Assembly (NCBI RefSeq): GCF_000422465.1
Contig: NZ_KE383844.1
Coordinates: 557,070-621,069, forward strand
From: Paenibacillus harenae DSM 16969
GTDB taxonomy: Bacteria; Bacillota; Bacilli; Paenibacillales; Paenibacillaceae
Direction: 5' to 3'
Length of the DNA: 64,000 nt
Under the pieces are notes generated by a model. It made no database searches. It was not told the origin of the DNA and worked only from the letters and a program-made list of their open reading frames with translations. Position numbers and translations under genes: made by a program. This document shows, one piece after another, positions 1-8,205 of this stretch. Position 1 is the stretch's first letter. Each line of letters starts with the position of its first letter.

Positions 1-528
1 ATTGCCATTTTGTTCGCTCTAGCGTTTCGCATCCTACTCGGGTTTCCCCTCGAAGTCGGTTCGATGCGTTACTTCAAGCAATCTGCGGAACATGAGGCGA
101 ACCTGAATCATTTGGGCTTTGCTTTTAACAAGGGCAGGTATCTGGATATCGTGAAAGCGATGTTGTGGAGAGGTTTTCTGAATTTCTTATGGTTCCTGCT
201 CCTCATCATCCCCGGGTTCGTGAAAATGTACGCTTACAGCATGGTGCCGTTTATTTTGGCGGATAACCCCAACATTGGGTATAGGCGTGCGGTGGATGTA
301 AGCAATCAAATGACGCGGGGACATAAATTTCGTATGTTCGTGCTTGATCTAAGCTTTCTCGGATGGATCATCCTCGGAACTCTTGCCCTCTTCGTCGGCG
401 TCCTGTTTGTACTGCCTTATATCAATGCCACAAAGGCGGAGCTGTATCTGAAATTACGCCAACTGGCGCTGAAGGACGGCCTGACAACGGAAGAAGAGCT
501 TCGGCTGACTCAGACACCTGTCTATTAA
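1..528 (+). CDS. DUF975-family integral membrane protein, C-terminal part
   Basis: The frame is open to the left edge, so the start lies outside the window. The visible part has three hydrophobic segments, around residues 1-15, 50-75 and 110-140. It carries the pattern of DUF975 proteins: a cytoplasmic stretch with KGRYLDIVKAMLWRGFLNFLW, then a segment ending in IIPGFVKMYAYSM, then PFILADNPNIGYRRAVDVS. Proteins of this family are membrane proteins of unknown role, common in Firmicutes. A terminator hairpin follows, so the gene ends its transcript. Family assignment is from remembered motif patterns. Confidence 0.7.
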   Translation: MAILFALAFRILLGFPLEVGSMRYFKQSAEHEANLNHLGFAFNKGRYLDIVKAMLWRGFLNFLWFLLLIIPGFVKMYAYSMVPFILADNPNIGYRRAVDVSNQMTRGHKFRMFVLDLSFLGWIILGTLALFVGVLFVLPYINATKAELYLKLRQLALKDGLTTEEELRLTQTPVY

Positions 529-596
529 ACGTCAGCTGCCACTTGAATAAACTTATAAGGCTTGATATAACAAATATTTTATCGCCTTAAAATAAA

Positions 597-622
597 AGCG
601 GAGCCTAAAGACGGGCTCCGCT
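597..622 (+). terminator. Rho-independent terminator after the DUF975 gene
   Basis: A perfect 9-bp stem, AGCGGAGCC (597-605) with GGCTCCGCT (614-622), has an 8-nt loop, an A-rich left flank and CATTTTAT on the right. The rest of 623-822 shows no gene and should hold the promoter of the next operon. Confidence 0.75.
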
Positions 623-822
623 CATTTTATCTTGTCTTTGATTCCATCAGACGCCGCGATGAGAATCTTGTCAAACCTTTCAGAATCGCTTCTTTTTGGT
701 TTACGGTAGAGAGAAGTTGTAGATGCTGCTAAAGGCGATTACGGTTTTGAACATAAAGGAATAACTGCCGCCCCTAGCGAATGTATTGAAAATAAATCCA
801 AAAAAAGAAACTGGAGAATGCG

Positions 823-1584
823 ATGACCTTTCCGATTTTCATCGATCTTGGCTTTATCAAGCTGCATCCTCATGCGGTATTTGAAGCGCTCGCTTATTTT
901 ATCGGTTTTCGGGTGTACCTCATCACGCGCAGCAAGGACAAGCTTCCGATTGTGCAGGGCATGTGGGTCATTGTCGGGGCTATTCTAGGAGCAGCTATCG
1001 GTTCTAAACTATTGTATTGGCTGGAAGACCCTATGCGGACGATCGCGAACTGGCATAGCTACACCTATTTAATGGAGGGCAAAACGATCGTCGGCGGGCT
1101 GCTGGGCGGACTGATCGGTGTGGAGTGGACGAAGAAACGCGTGGGCATTACCCGGTCCACGGGAGATGATATGGCGCTGCCGATTATAGTCGGCATGTTC
1201 ATCGGGCGCATCGGCTGCTTTATGACAGGGCTTGATGATCATACCTACGGCACGCCGACAACTTGGATAACCGGCATCGACTTTGGCGACGGCATCCTCA
1301 GACACCCGACTCAGCTGTATGAAATGTTTTTCTTGCTTGTGCTTAGCGTCATGCTCTACCGGTTGAAAAAAAGAGCGGCCTTGCCTGACGGAGCGGTCTT
1401 TCAGCTTTTTATGACGGGGTATCTCTTGTTCCGCTTGACCGTCGATTTTATTAAGCCGACTCCCCATGTCTATCTCGGACTTAACCATATTCAGCTGGCT
1501 TGCCTCGCAGGCTTAATCTATTATTTTGCGTTGATGTACAAGTGGCTGGGACAGCCGCTGCGCTCCCATCGAAAGGAACTGTGA
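823..1584 (+). CDS. Lgt-like (prolipoprotein diacylglyceryl transferase family) membrane protein
   Basis: A polytopic membrane protein of 253 residues with the overall Lgt pattern: FVLITRS-type first loop, a glycine-rich VGGLLGGLIG segment near residue 93, and a signature region IGRIGCFMTGLDDHTYGTPT near residue 128. Canonical Lgt enzymes transfer diacylglyceryl from phosphatidylglycerol to prelipoprotein cysteines. Here the usual HGG motif reads VGG, and the GRIGNFxNGE signature reads GRIGCFMTGLD, so key positions differ from housekeeping Lgt. It is followed after 2 bp by a tetraether-synthase-like radical SAM gene, which suggests a lipid substrate other than a lipoprotein. The SD GAAAGGA of the next gene lies inside its 3' end. 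Lgt-family membership is fairly sure; function is not. Confidence 0.75.
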   Translation: MTFPIFIDLGFIKLHPHAVFEALAYFIGFRVYLITRSKDKLPIVQGMWVIVGAILGAAIGSKLLYWLEDPMRTIANWHSYTYLMEGKTIVGGLLGGLIGVEWTKKRVGITRSTGDDMALPIIVGMFIGRIGCFMTGLDDHTYGTPTTWITGIDFGDGILRHPTQLYEMFFLLVLSVMLYRLKKRAALPDGAVFQLFMTGYLLFRLTVDFIKPTPHVYLGLNHIQLACLAGLIYYFALMYKWLGQPLRSHRKEL

Positions 1585-1586
1585 CG

Positions 1587-3026
1587 ATGACAACCAAAAA
1601 CAGACCCTATATCTTCTACGAGCTAACGAACAGCATCTGTTCGAAGTGTTTACGCAAGGTTGAAGCTAAAGTCATTATTGAGGACGATCAAGTGTTTCTG
1701 CTCAAGTATTGCGGACATCACGGACGCGAAAAGGTACTGATCGCAAGCGACGCCGCCTATTATAAGAAATGCCGCGAATTTCTGAAGCCTGCGGAAATGC
1801 CGCAGCAATGGAACACGCCGATCCGCTACGGCTGTCCCTATGATTGCGGATTATGTCCCGACCATGAGCAGCATAGCTGTCTGACCCTGCTCGAGGTCAC
1901 GGACCGCTGTAATCTGCAATGCCCGATCTGCTATGCGGAGTCCTCCCCGCACCGGGATTCGTGGCGCTCGCTTGAGCAGATCGAGCAAATGCTCGACGCC
2001 ATCGTCCGTAATGAGGGCGAGCCCGACATTGTGCAAATCAGCGGGGGCGAGCCTACGATTCATCCGCAATTTTTTGAAATATTGGACCTCGCCAAGAGCA
2101 AGCCGATCAAGCATATGATGGTCAACACCAATGGCCTGCGCATTGCTCAGGACCGCAGCTTTGCCAAGCGGTTAGCGGAGTATATGCCCGGCTTTGAAAT
2201 TTACTTGCAGTTCGACAGCTTCCAGGAGGAGGCGCTGCGAGAGCTTCGCGGCGTTGATCTGCGCGACGTCCGCCGCCGGGCTCTGGAGCATTTGAACGAA
2301 TTCAATATCTCGACCACGCTGGTCGTAACGCTCAAGAAAGGGCTGAACGATCATGAGATCGGCGACATTATCCAGTTCGGCCTGAAGCAGCCCGCCGTGC
2401 GCGGCGTGACCTTCCAGCCGATCCAGGCGGCAGGACGATTGGAGGATTACGATCCGGCGAAGGATCGCCTGACTCTAAGTGAGGTGCGGCAAGGCATCAT
2501 TGACCAATCGGGCGTTTTTCGTGCGGAGGATATGATTCCGGTGCCTTGCCACCCCGACTGCTTGGCGATGGGCTACGCCTTGAAGCTTGGTGGGGAAGTA
2601 CTGCCGCTTACCGGTTTAATGGACCCTCAAGTCTTACTGGAGGGCGGCCGCAACACGATCGTGTTCGAGCAGGATCAGACGCTCAAATCGAAAATATTCG
2701 AGCTGTTCTCGACAGCTCATTCCCCAACCTCTTCAGCGCTTTCGCTGAAAAACCTGCTATGCTGCTTGCCGATGGTCGCCGTGCCTGACAACATCAGCTA
2801 CGATAACGTATTCCGTGTCATCATTATGCAGTTTTTAGATCCCTATAATTTTGATGTGCGTTCCGTCAAAAAATCTTGCGTTCACATCGTACACCCCGAT
2901 GGACGAATCATACCTTTTGACACGTATAATATGTTCTATCGCGGCGATCAGGAGAAAAAGCTGGCCGAGCTGAGAAATGAATTTGACATGCGCCCGGGAG
3001 GTAAAATCAATGAGTGGAATGAGTGA
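1587..3026 (+). CDS. Radical SAM protein of the tetraether lipid synthase (Tes)/MJ0619 type
   Basis: 479 residues from ATG 1587, preceded by the SD GAAAGGA. Cys18/Cys21 (CSKC) with Cys42 before HHG form a rubredoxin-like N-terminal metal site. Cys83, Cys87, Cys90 and Cys98 (CPYDCGLC...C) could hold a further cluster. The radical SAM motif CNLQCPIC is at 108-115, followed by SGGEPT at 152-157. Cys321 and Cys325 (CHPDC) lie in the C-terminal half. This layout is that of the archaeal Tes family, which joins lipid chains by radical C-C coupling between methyl ends, and of bacterial homologues linked to membrane-spanning lipids. The neighbours are an Lgt-like lipid-handling membrane protein and a small membrane protein, in one operon. 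Lipid coupling or modification is inferred; other MJ0619-type substrates remain possible. Confidence 0.8.
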   Translation: MTTKNRPYIFYELTNSICSKCLRKVEAKVIIEDDQVFLLKYCGHHGREKVLIASDAAYYKKCREFLKPAEMPQQWNTPIRYGCPYDCGLCPDHEQHSCLTLLEVTDRCNLQCPICYAESSPHRDSWRSLEQIEQMLDAIVRNEGEPDIVQISGGEPTIHPQFFEILDLAKSKPIKHMMVNTNGLRIAQDRSFAKRLAEYMPGFEIYLQFDSFQEEALRELRGVDLRDVRRRALEHLNEFNISTTLVVTLKKGLNDHEIGDIIQFGLKQPAVRGVTFQPIQAAGRLEDYDPAKDRLTLSEVRQGIIDQSGVFRAEDMIPVPCHPDCLAMGYALKLGGEVLPLTGLMDPQVLLEGGRNTIVFEQDQTLKSKIFELFSTAHSPTSSALSLKNLLCCLPMVAVPDNISYDNVFRVIIMQFLDPYNFDVRSVKKSCVHIVHPDGRIIPFDTYNMFYRGDQEKKLAELRNEFDMRPGGKINEWNE

Positions 3027-3315
3027 TGAGGAAAACAAGCAGCCAGACGCGCCGTCTTCCGGCAAAGCGCCAGGGCATACCAAGCAGGTATGGCTCGGAA
3101 TCGGGCTGCTCGCTTTACTGCATTTATTGCTTTTCGTATTTCCTATCGCCTTTTTCTTTATCAGCATCGCGCAGCTCGTATACCTGATTCCTGCTATCGT
3201 TATTTTTCGCAAAAAAAGCGGCATCGTTCAAGGATTAGCGATCGGAGCCGGCATTACGGTGCTGTTGAACGCTGCCTGCTTCGGGCTTTTGATTAGCGGG
3301 AATTTCCCTCTGTAA
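3010..3315 (+). CDS. Small membrane protein of the Lgt-like/radical SAM operon
   Basis: 101 residues from ATG 3010, with SD GGGAGGT at 2996-3002. It overlaps the radical SAM 3' end by 17 bp, which implies translational coupling. A hydrophilic N-terminus of about 35 residues is followed by three hydrophobic segments (about residues 29-50, 52-66 and 75-97). No family was recognised. Its place at the end of the operon suggests an accessory membrane role for the two lipid-type enzymes. Confidence 0.7.
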   Translation: MSGMSDEENKQPDAPSSGKAPGHTKQVWLGIGLLALLHLLLFVFPIAFFFISIAQLVYLIPAIVIFRKKSGIVQGLAIGAGITVLLNAACFGLLISGNFPL

Positions 3316-3413
3316 ACTCTACTATTTGTGAAGTTGATTCCGTGTTGGAGCAGAACAAAGCTGCCGCTCGGCAGCCCGAATTGTTTAGGTAAGGCGAACG
3401 GATGCCGATGCAG

Positions 3414-3593
3414 TTTCCAAAATTGAAACTAAATGATTTTATTTTCCATTGAATAGGAAGTTAATTTCAAATCTTGAACCTATTTAGCGGAAGTCGGAGG
3501 TACTGATCACGGATTGAACGGCTTAATTTCAGTTTCTGAAACAAAACGGCTTGCGGAGTCCATTGTAATCGTAATGAATTTCAGTTTTTGAAA
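3414..3593. repeat. Degenerate tandem array of short dyads, period about 52 bp
   Basis: The 329-bp gap 3316-3644 has no gene. It holds four related dyads beginning at 3414, 3465, 3527 and 3579. The best is TTTCAG-TTT-CTGAAA at 3527-3541. The fourth is the same with one changed arm base, and the first two are more decayed. Spacing is 51, 62 and 52 bp. Function is unknown. Confidence 0.5.
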
Positions 3594-3644
3594 CTAACTT
3601 TACGTACATTCTGCTTGATCGGTTATCCTATCATAATTACCTAG

Positions 3645-4226
3645 TCATTCCGGCATCGCCTGAATCGGAAGCGAATATTTGGCGAAGCCTTCGCCTTCAT
3701 AGTTGTAGCGTTCGCAAATAATGTATTTCCGATCATTCGCGCCTACGATAATGTCGTTGTCGTTGACATATTGGTCGACGACGCGGCAGGCCGCATCATA
3801 GTCGCCACTCTTGTTGGGCACGACAACGCATTTCTGAGGTGGCAATGTCGTCTTGAAATACCATTCTGGAACGCCGTCGAAAGAGTCAACTTCCACACAG
3901 AGGATATAGGCGTGCATATCGGACTCGCTCTGCGTAGGAACCTCCGGCCAAATGCCGAATTGAATGGAGGGGTTTTTGACGAATGGGAAATGCTTTGTCG
4001 ACGACAATAACCCTTCTTTCGCATGATGGTACTTACCGCTCATGTCTTTCAAGCTGATGCAAGGAATTCCTATTAGCTTCAATTCGCCATGTTCTACGAT
4101 CTGCGGCTTCATATCTTCCATCATTTTCACCTCGAATTGGGATTGTCGTCGTATGACTTTGAGCGCCTGCGTGACATATTGAGGCTGATAGTTTTCTTCA
4201 CTGGTTTTCTTTGCAGAGTTGTTCAT
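3645..4226 (-). CDS. GyrI-like/AraC effector-binding-domain protein
   Basis: 193 residues from ATG 4226, chosen because GAGGAGAG lies 8 nt upstream; a GTG at 4235 is too close to that SD. The protein resembles stand-alone effector-binding domains (GyrI-like/Bacterial transcription activator effector-binding), with an N-terminal helix and a C-terminal beta-rich half ending in YSLPIQAMPE. It overlaps the end of the upstream AraC-type gene by 29 bp, and that gene carries the same kind of domain. The pair probably senses the same or related small molecules. Confidence 0.6.
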   Translation of the reverse strand: MNNSAKKTSEENYQPQYVTQALKVIRRQSQFEVKMMEDMKPQIVEHGELKLIGIPCISLKDMSGKYHHAKEGLLSSTKHFPFVKNPSIQFGIWPEVPTQSESDMHAYILCVEVDSFDGVPEWYFKTTLPPQKCVVVPNKSGDYDAACRVVDQYVNDNDIIVGANDRKYIICERYNYEGEGFAKYSLPIQAMPE

Positions 4227-5580
4227 TCCGTGCACTCTCCTCTAACAGGATAGGAATATAAACTTTCACAATGGCGTCCCGCTCTATATTCATTCCTTGA
4301 AACGTGTGATATTCCGCGAACCATTGCCTCTTATCGTCCAGCCGATAGCTGGCGTTCGCCGAGATCCAGCGGTGCATCTGATCCAGAACGCCGGTCAATA
4401 AGCCATATGTCTTGGATACGCAGCAAGCATATGAACCGGAATCCATGTACTTCTGCTCGAGTCCTGCCATATCCTTGGCTGCCGGTTCAGCTGCAAGTAT
4501 CCCGTTCTCCCACCAATATTCTTCATAATCTTTAGCGCCGTAATGATAGGACATATAATATTTCCCTTCGTCGTCCCGTTGGTTTCCGTCAGACTTCCTC
4601 TCGTACCAATCGATCAACCGCTGTTCGGCAACCCTTTGAGCTTCGGCTCCGTATCCCCGGCAAAAGAAAGCTTTTGCCGTCACCAGATCGACGACTTCAA
4701 TCGTTTCGTTGCGAAGCTTTCGTTGCACGGGGAGGTTGAGGTTCATTCTTGTTACTTTGCCGTTGTATGCGATGAACTCCTCCATGTACTGATGCTTGCC
4801 GATTTCAAATGTACTCTTCGGCAGCCATTCTGACAGTAACCGGTTCCAGCCGTCCTGAACAGTCTTAGGTGACTGCGCGGCGATTTTTCTTATGGCATAC
4901 AACCCTCCGATGAACGGCTCTTCCGTAAAGGCATCATTCACAATACGTTTCTCTTCACTGATGATGAGTACTTTGTAACCATACCGAAGCCCGCCGTCCG
5001 TTTCAGGAAGATCGGTATTATGGCCGAAAATCCGCATCTTTGCGGATTTTCCCGCCTCGCTTGCTGCAAGCTTCTCGTTAACAACCCGAAAAGCCTCATT
5101 TTCCATCCCTTCTTCCTGCTCGGAAATGTGCAAATAGGCATACATCTTGCCCGGCATGAACCGAATGACTTTGACGTCGGGGAACCGTTCGGTCTGCTCT
5201 CTGTCTTCCATGTAGGCGACTTGCTCGCGCAGGCGGATCGGCTCGAAGCTGAAGTAAGTGTCGGCATTGCGATAGACGGCCGGAGTCAATCCGACGATCT
5301 TCTTGAACACCTTTGCGAACGCATGATAAGACTCGAATCCGCTTTCCCACGCGAGCTCCTCCACCGTACGTTTCGAATTTCTCAAATGATTGGCGGCGAC
5401 ACTCATTCTTCTTTTGCGAATGTAGTCCTTGACGGGATGTCCGGTAAGCGCATAGAAGACCCGATACAATTGGGCAACTGAAGCGTAAGACTCTTCTGCA
5501 ATTTTGGTGAGATCCAACTCTTCTCCCAAATGCGCCTCGATATAGTCGATCGCCCTTTCTACTGATTCCTCATAGCTCAT
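4198..5580 (-). CDS. AraC-family regulator with two GyrI-like effector domains
   Basis: 460 residues from ATG 5580; AGGTGA lies 5-9 nt upstream and overlaps an alternative GTG at 5589. Residues 1-105 are an N-terminal AraC double helix-turn-helix (AVAQLYRVFYALTGHPVKDYIRKRR-like first HTH; ELAWESGFESYHAFAKVFKKIVGLTP second HTH). Two effector-binding modules follow, about residues 125-275 and 295-455; both contain the FAEYHTF/EEFIAYNG-like strand pattern. Rob, SoxS-Rob-like and BltR/BmrR-type regulators use such domains to bind hydrophobic drugs or metabolites. Two copies in one chain are less common. The downstream overlapping gene adds a third such domain. Confidence 0.75.
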   Translation of the reverse strand: MSYEESVERAIDYIEAHLGEELDLTKIAEESYASVAQLYRVFYALTGHPVKDYIRKRRMSVAANHLRNSKRTVEELAWESGFESYHAFAKVFKKIVGLTPAVYRNADTYFSFEPIRLREQVAYMEDREQTERFPDVKVIRFMPGKMYAYLHISEQEEGMENEAFRVVNEKLAASEAGKSAKMRIFGHNTDLPETDGGLRYGYKVLIISEEKRIVNDAFTEEPFIGGLYAIRKIAAQSPKTVQDGWNRLLSEWLPKSTFEIGKHQYMEEFIAYNGKVTRMNLNLPVQRKLRNETIEVVDLVTAKAFFCRGYGAEAQRVAEQRLIDWYERKSDGNQRDDEGKYYMSYHYGAKDYEEYWWENGILAAEPAAKDMAGLEQKYMDSGSYACCVSKTYGLLTGVLDQMHRWISANASYRLDDKRQWFAEYHTFQGMNIERDAIVKVYIPILLEESARNEQLCKENQ

Positions 5581-5945
5581 TTTCGTCACCTGTCATTTAG
5601 TCTTCTTGATTATCATTATACCAAAGGAAAATGCCCCCAGTATGTTCGAAATTCTCGAAAATCAAAAGACCGCCGCTTAAAGCGGCAGCCCAAACCTCCG
5701 TCGGATTCCCGCCTTTGCTATTTGTTATAAATCAATTTAACTTAATTTCCACCTTGATTATACCGGTTAATTATTTGACAATATTCATGGGAAATAGGCT
5801 ATCGGTATTCACGATCTTAATATCCCAACTACGACCTAAAGGAGTGATGGTGTTTGAATACGAATCAAAACACAATAGAATCTGTGAGAGGTCGTTATTT
5901 GTAAACAATTGGACCTCTCATCAGGCAATGGGAGGCAAACCGGCA

Positions 5946-7361
5946 ATGATGTCGTTAAAGAACATGGTACGGGGATCGGAAAATGAGTCCGTAGCCAGAC
6001 AATTGATTCCGTTTTGGGAACATGATACGGGGACGTTAAAGTTTTGGAGAGCAAGCAGCAATTTCGTCTACTTGTTTGAAAGAAACGGTACCCGGTTTTT
6101 TCTCCGGTTTATCCACGAAGAAGATAACACCATCGGGAATATTCAGGCAGAGCTTGATTTTATGCTGTACCTGATTTCCAAAGGCTATCCGACAGTCGCT
6201 CCCGTCCCTTCCAGAAACGGCAATTGGATCGAAACAATCCGGACGGCGGCTGACGGAAGTTATTACGGCGTTGTATTCGAGCAATCCAAGGGAATCCATC
6301 TTCCGCTTGATCAAATGACGGATCGGCATGCCGAGGAGTGGGGAAGATCGCTTGCTTCACTGCACATTTTATCCGAAACGTATTCTTCCGGAGCGGCAGC
6401 GCGAGGAAGCTGGCTCGATACGCTGACATTCGTTTCTTCCATATTGCAACGGCATCCCCATGAGCAAGGCGCCTGCCAGGAGCTTGAACAATTGCGCGGA
6501 CAGCTCTCGGAGCTTCCTGCCGGCGCGGAACATATGGGACTGATTCATTATGATTTTGAGACCGACAACGTTTTTTATGAGGCGGAACAATCGCGGTTTT
6601 GCGCCATCGATTTCGACGACGCGATGGTTCATTGGTACGCGATGGATATTGCGTCCGCGCTATCGGATCTGGTGGAACAAGAGGATGACAACTCGCAGCG
6701 GAAAATAGAGCATTTTCTAACCGGGTATCGGTCGATCAAGCCTCTGGATGAACGTTACGTTCAGTTCTTTCCCCTATTCCAAAGGTTTGCAGACCTCTAT
6801 ACTTTCGCTCGACTGCTCCGCAGCGTTGAGGATATGGATATCCACGGCTCGCCGGAGTGGGCGATCAGACTCAGGGATAAGTTGATGGGCATATGCGATC
6901 GGATACGCAGGCGGTACCGACCGGCAGTTACACTCAGCCCCATAGATCAAAGCAATTGGTATGCCTGCACGCAACTTGAAGTAACGGACGAACAAAAGAA
7001 CGTTTTTCCTGTATCGGCTGTCTATTGGCTCGCAGAGTCGGCCTACTGCGGGTTTACTCCTCTGGCTATTTACGATGGCGAACAATTAGCGGGCTTCGCG
7101 GTTTGCGCCGTCGATCCCGACGACGGGAGCTGCTGGATCATGGCCTATATGATCGATCGCAAATTCCAACATAGAGGGCTCGGACGTTATGGCATGGAGA
7201 AGCTTATAAACCATATCAAAGAGAAGCACGGCTGCCACAAAATCGTTCTTGGACATCGGCCTGAGAACGAGCGGGCAGCCGGGTTATACACTTCACTTGG
7301 ATTTATAGAAGTAAAGCGTGATGAACATGAAGTCATACGTGAATTGAGATTTTTGAAATAA
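5946..7361 (+). CDS. Aminoglycoside-phosphotransferase-like kinase fused to a GNAT acetyltransferase
   Basis: 471 residues from ATG 5946 (SD GGGAGG, 10 nt). An in-frame start at 5847/5850 behind AAAGGAGT would add about 32 residues and cannot be excluded. Residues 1-310 are an APH/choline-kinase fold: catalytic HYDFETDN (HxDxxxxN) near residue 200 and the metal-binding IDFDD near 222. Residues 330-471 form a GNAT domain with the acetyl-CoA loop QHRGLGRYG and a C-terminal NERAAGLYTSLGF motif. Kinase plus acetyltransferase in one chain recalls AAC-APH bifunctional resistance enzymes, but neither half is close to a named resistance enzyme by eye. The 365-bp region 5581-5945 upstream holds only leader sequence with a TTGACA at 5775. 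Confidence 0.75.
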   Translation: MMSLKNMVRGSENESVARQLIPFWEHDTGTLKFWRASSNFVYLFERNGTRFFLRFIHEEDNTIGNIQAELDFMLYLISKGYPTVAPVPSRNGNWIETIRTAADGSYYGVVFEQSKGIHLPLDQMTDRHAEEWGRSLASLHILSETYSSGAAARGSWLDTLTFVSSILQRHPHEQGACQELEQLRGQLSELPAGAEHMGLIHYDFETDNVFYEAEQSRFCAIDFDDAMVHWYAMDIASALSDLVEQEDDNSQRKIEHFLTGYRSIKPLDERYVQFFPLFQRFADLYTFARLLRSVEDMDIHGSPEWAIRLRDKLMGICDRIRRRYRPAVTLSPIDQSNWYACTQLEVTDEQKNVFPVSAVYWLAESAYCGFTPLAIYDGEQLAGFAVCAVDPDDGSCWIMAYMIDRKFQHRGLGRYGMEKLINHIKEKHGCHKIVLGHRPENERAAGLYTSLGFIEVKRDEHEVIRELRFLK

Positions 7362-7463
7362 GGATGACTTTATAATCCCCATAAAATTTCGGTTCACTTG
7401 GGGCTGTCTCAAAAGGGATAAGCTTGACTGAGGGATAACTAAGGCCCTTAGCCGTATGCCTAT

Positions 7464-7683
7464 ACTGGAATTCATCCAGTTTAAGAGCGGATTTTTGTCC
7501 CAGATGGTGGCTATCGTGGATTTCATCCAGTGGAAAGCCTCGTATCTGATTATGAGTCCTCAAACAGATAAAGTTACTGCGAAAAATACTGTATAGGCCG
7601 AAATTAGGATGTGATGCTCGATAGTTACTGTACGAAATCCAGTAAGGATGTGATGCTCGATAGCTACTGTACGAAATCCGGTA
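7464..7683. repeat. Intergenic dyad repeats with a 39-bp tandem duplication
   Basis: The 334-bp gap 7362-7695 has no gene. It contains ACTGG-N7-CCAGT at 7464-7480, TGGA-N5-TCCA at 7517-7529, then two 39-bp units (7606-7644 and 7645-7683) that differ at few positions. Each unit has the core TTACTG-TACGAAATC-CAGTAA (7625-7645) or a decayed form of it. Confidence 0.65.
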
Positions 7684-7695
7684 TAGGTCTAGTCG

Positions 7696-8085
7696 CTATA
7701 CCCTTTCCTCGACAGGAATCTGATCGGTAATCGCCTGGTCATACTCTTCTCTAGTCTTCATTACCGTGGGGTAATGTTCAGAAGCCCATACCTTTAACAT
7801 TCTCAAGTACGGAATCAATGTTTCTCCAAGCGGAGTTAGCGTATACTCTACGATCGGCGGTACCGATGGCGTGACTTTACGGCTGACCAATCCGTCCCGC
7901 TCCAGCTGCCTCAACGTTTGCGTTAACATTTTCTGCGATATCCCTTCGATGCGCCTCTTGATCTCTCCATATCGGATCGTACCGTCCTCCAAGGAATAGA
8001 TGACCAATGCGGTCCATTTATTGGATATAATCTCGAGTACATGGCTATAGCTGCAAGCGGTCAGGGATATGTCAAATGTCTTCAT
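7696..8085 (-). CDS. HxlR-family transcriptional regulator
   Basis: 129 residues from ATG 8085, with AAGGAGG 9 nt upstream. It has the HxlR winged-helix pattern: CSYSHVLEIISNKWTALVIY, GTIRYGEIKRRI, GISQKMLTQTLRQLERDGLV and VEYTLTPLGETL. HxlR regulators often respond to electrophiles or redox change through a cysteine; Cys near residue 11 is the usual position. It is divergent from the oxidoreductase at 8206. The shared 120-bp intergenic region has an AAAGTGCC motif that recurs in front of the second HxlR gene at 32353. Confidence 0.85.
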   Translation of the reverse strand: MKTFDISLTACSYSHVLEIISNKWTALVIYSLEDGTIRYGEIKRRIEGISQKMLTQTLRQLERDGLVSRKVTPSVPPIVEYTLTPLGETLIPYLRMLKVWASEHYPTVMKTREEYDQAITDQIPVEERV

Positions 8086-8205
8086 GCGCATCCCCCTCCT
8101 TCCCTTACGCACCTTCGAGTTCGTAACCGACCTGAAAGTGCCGTCTAGCTACATCTTAGTATATGGCTTATTGTGTGTCTATACCTCGATAAGGAGAGAT
8201 GCAAA

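Noticed and set aside
640..822. Riboswitch-like leader before the Lgt-like gene
   Set aside because: No conserved riboswitch core or strong secondary structure was recognised.
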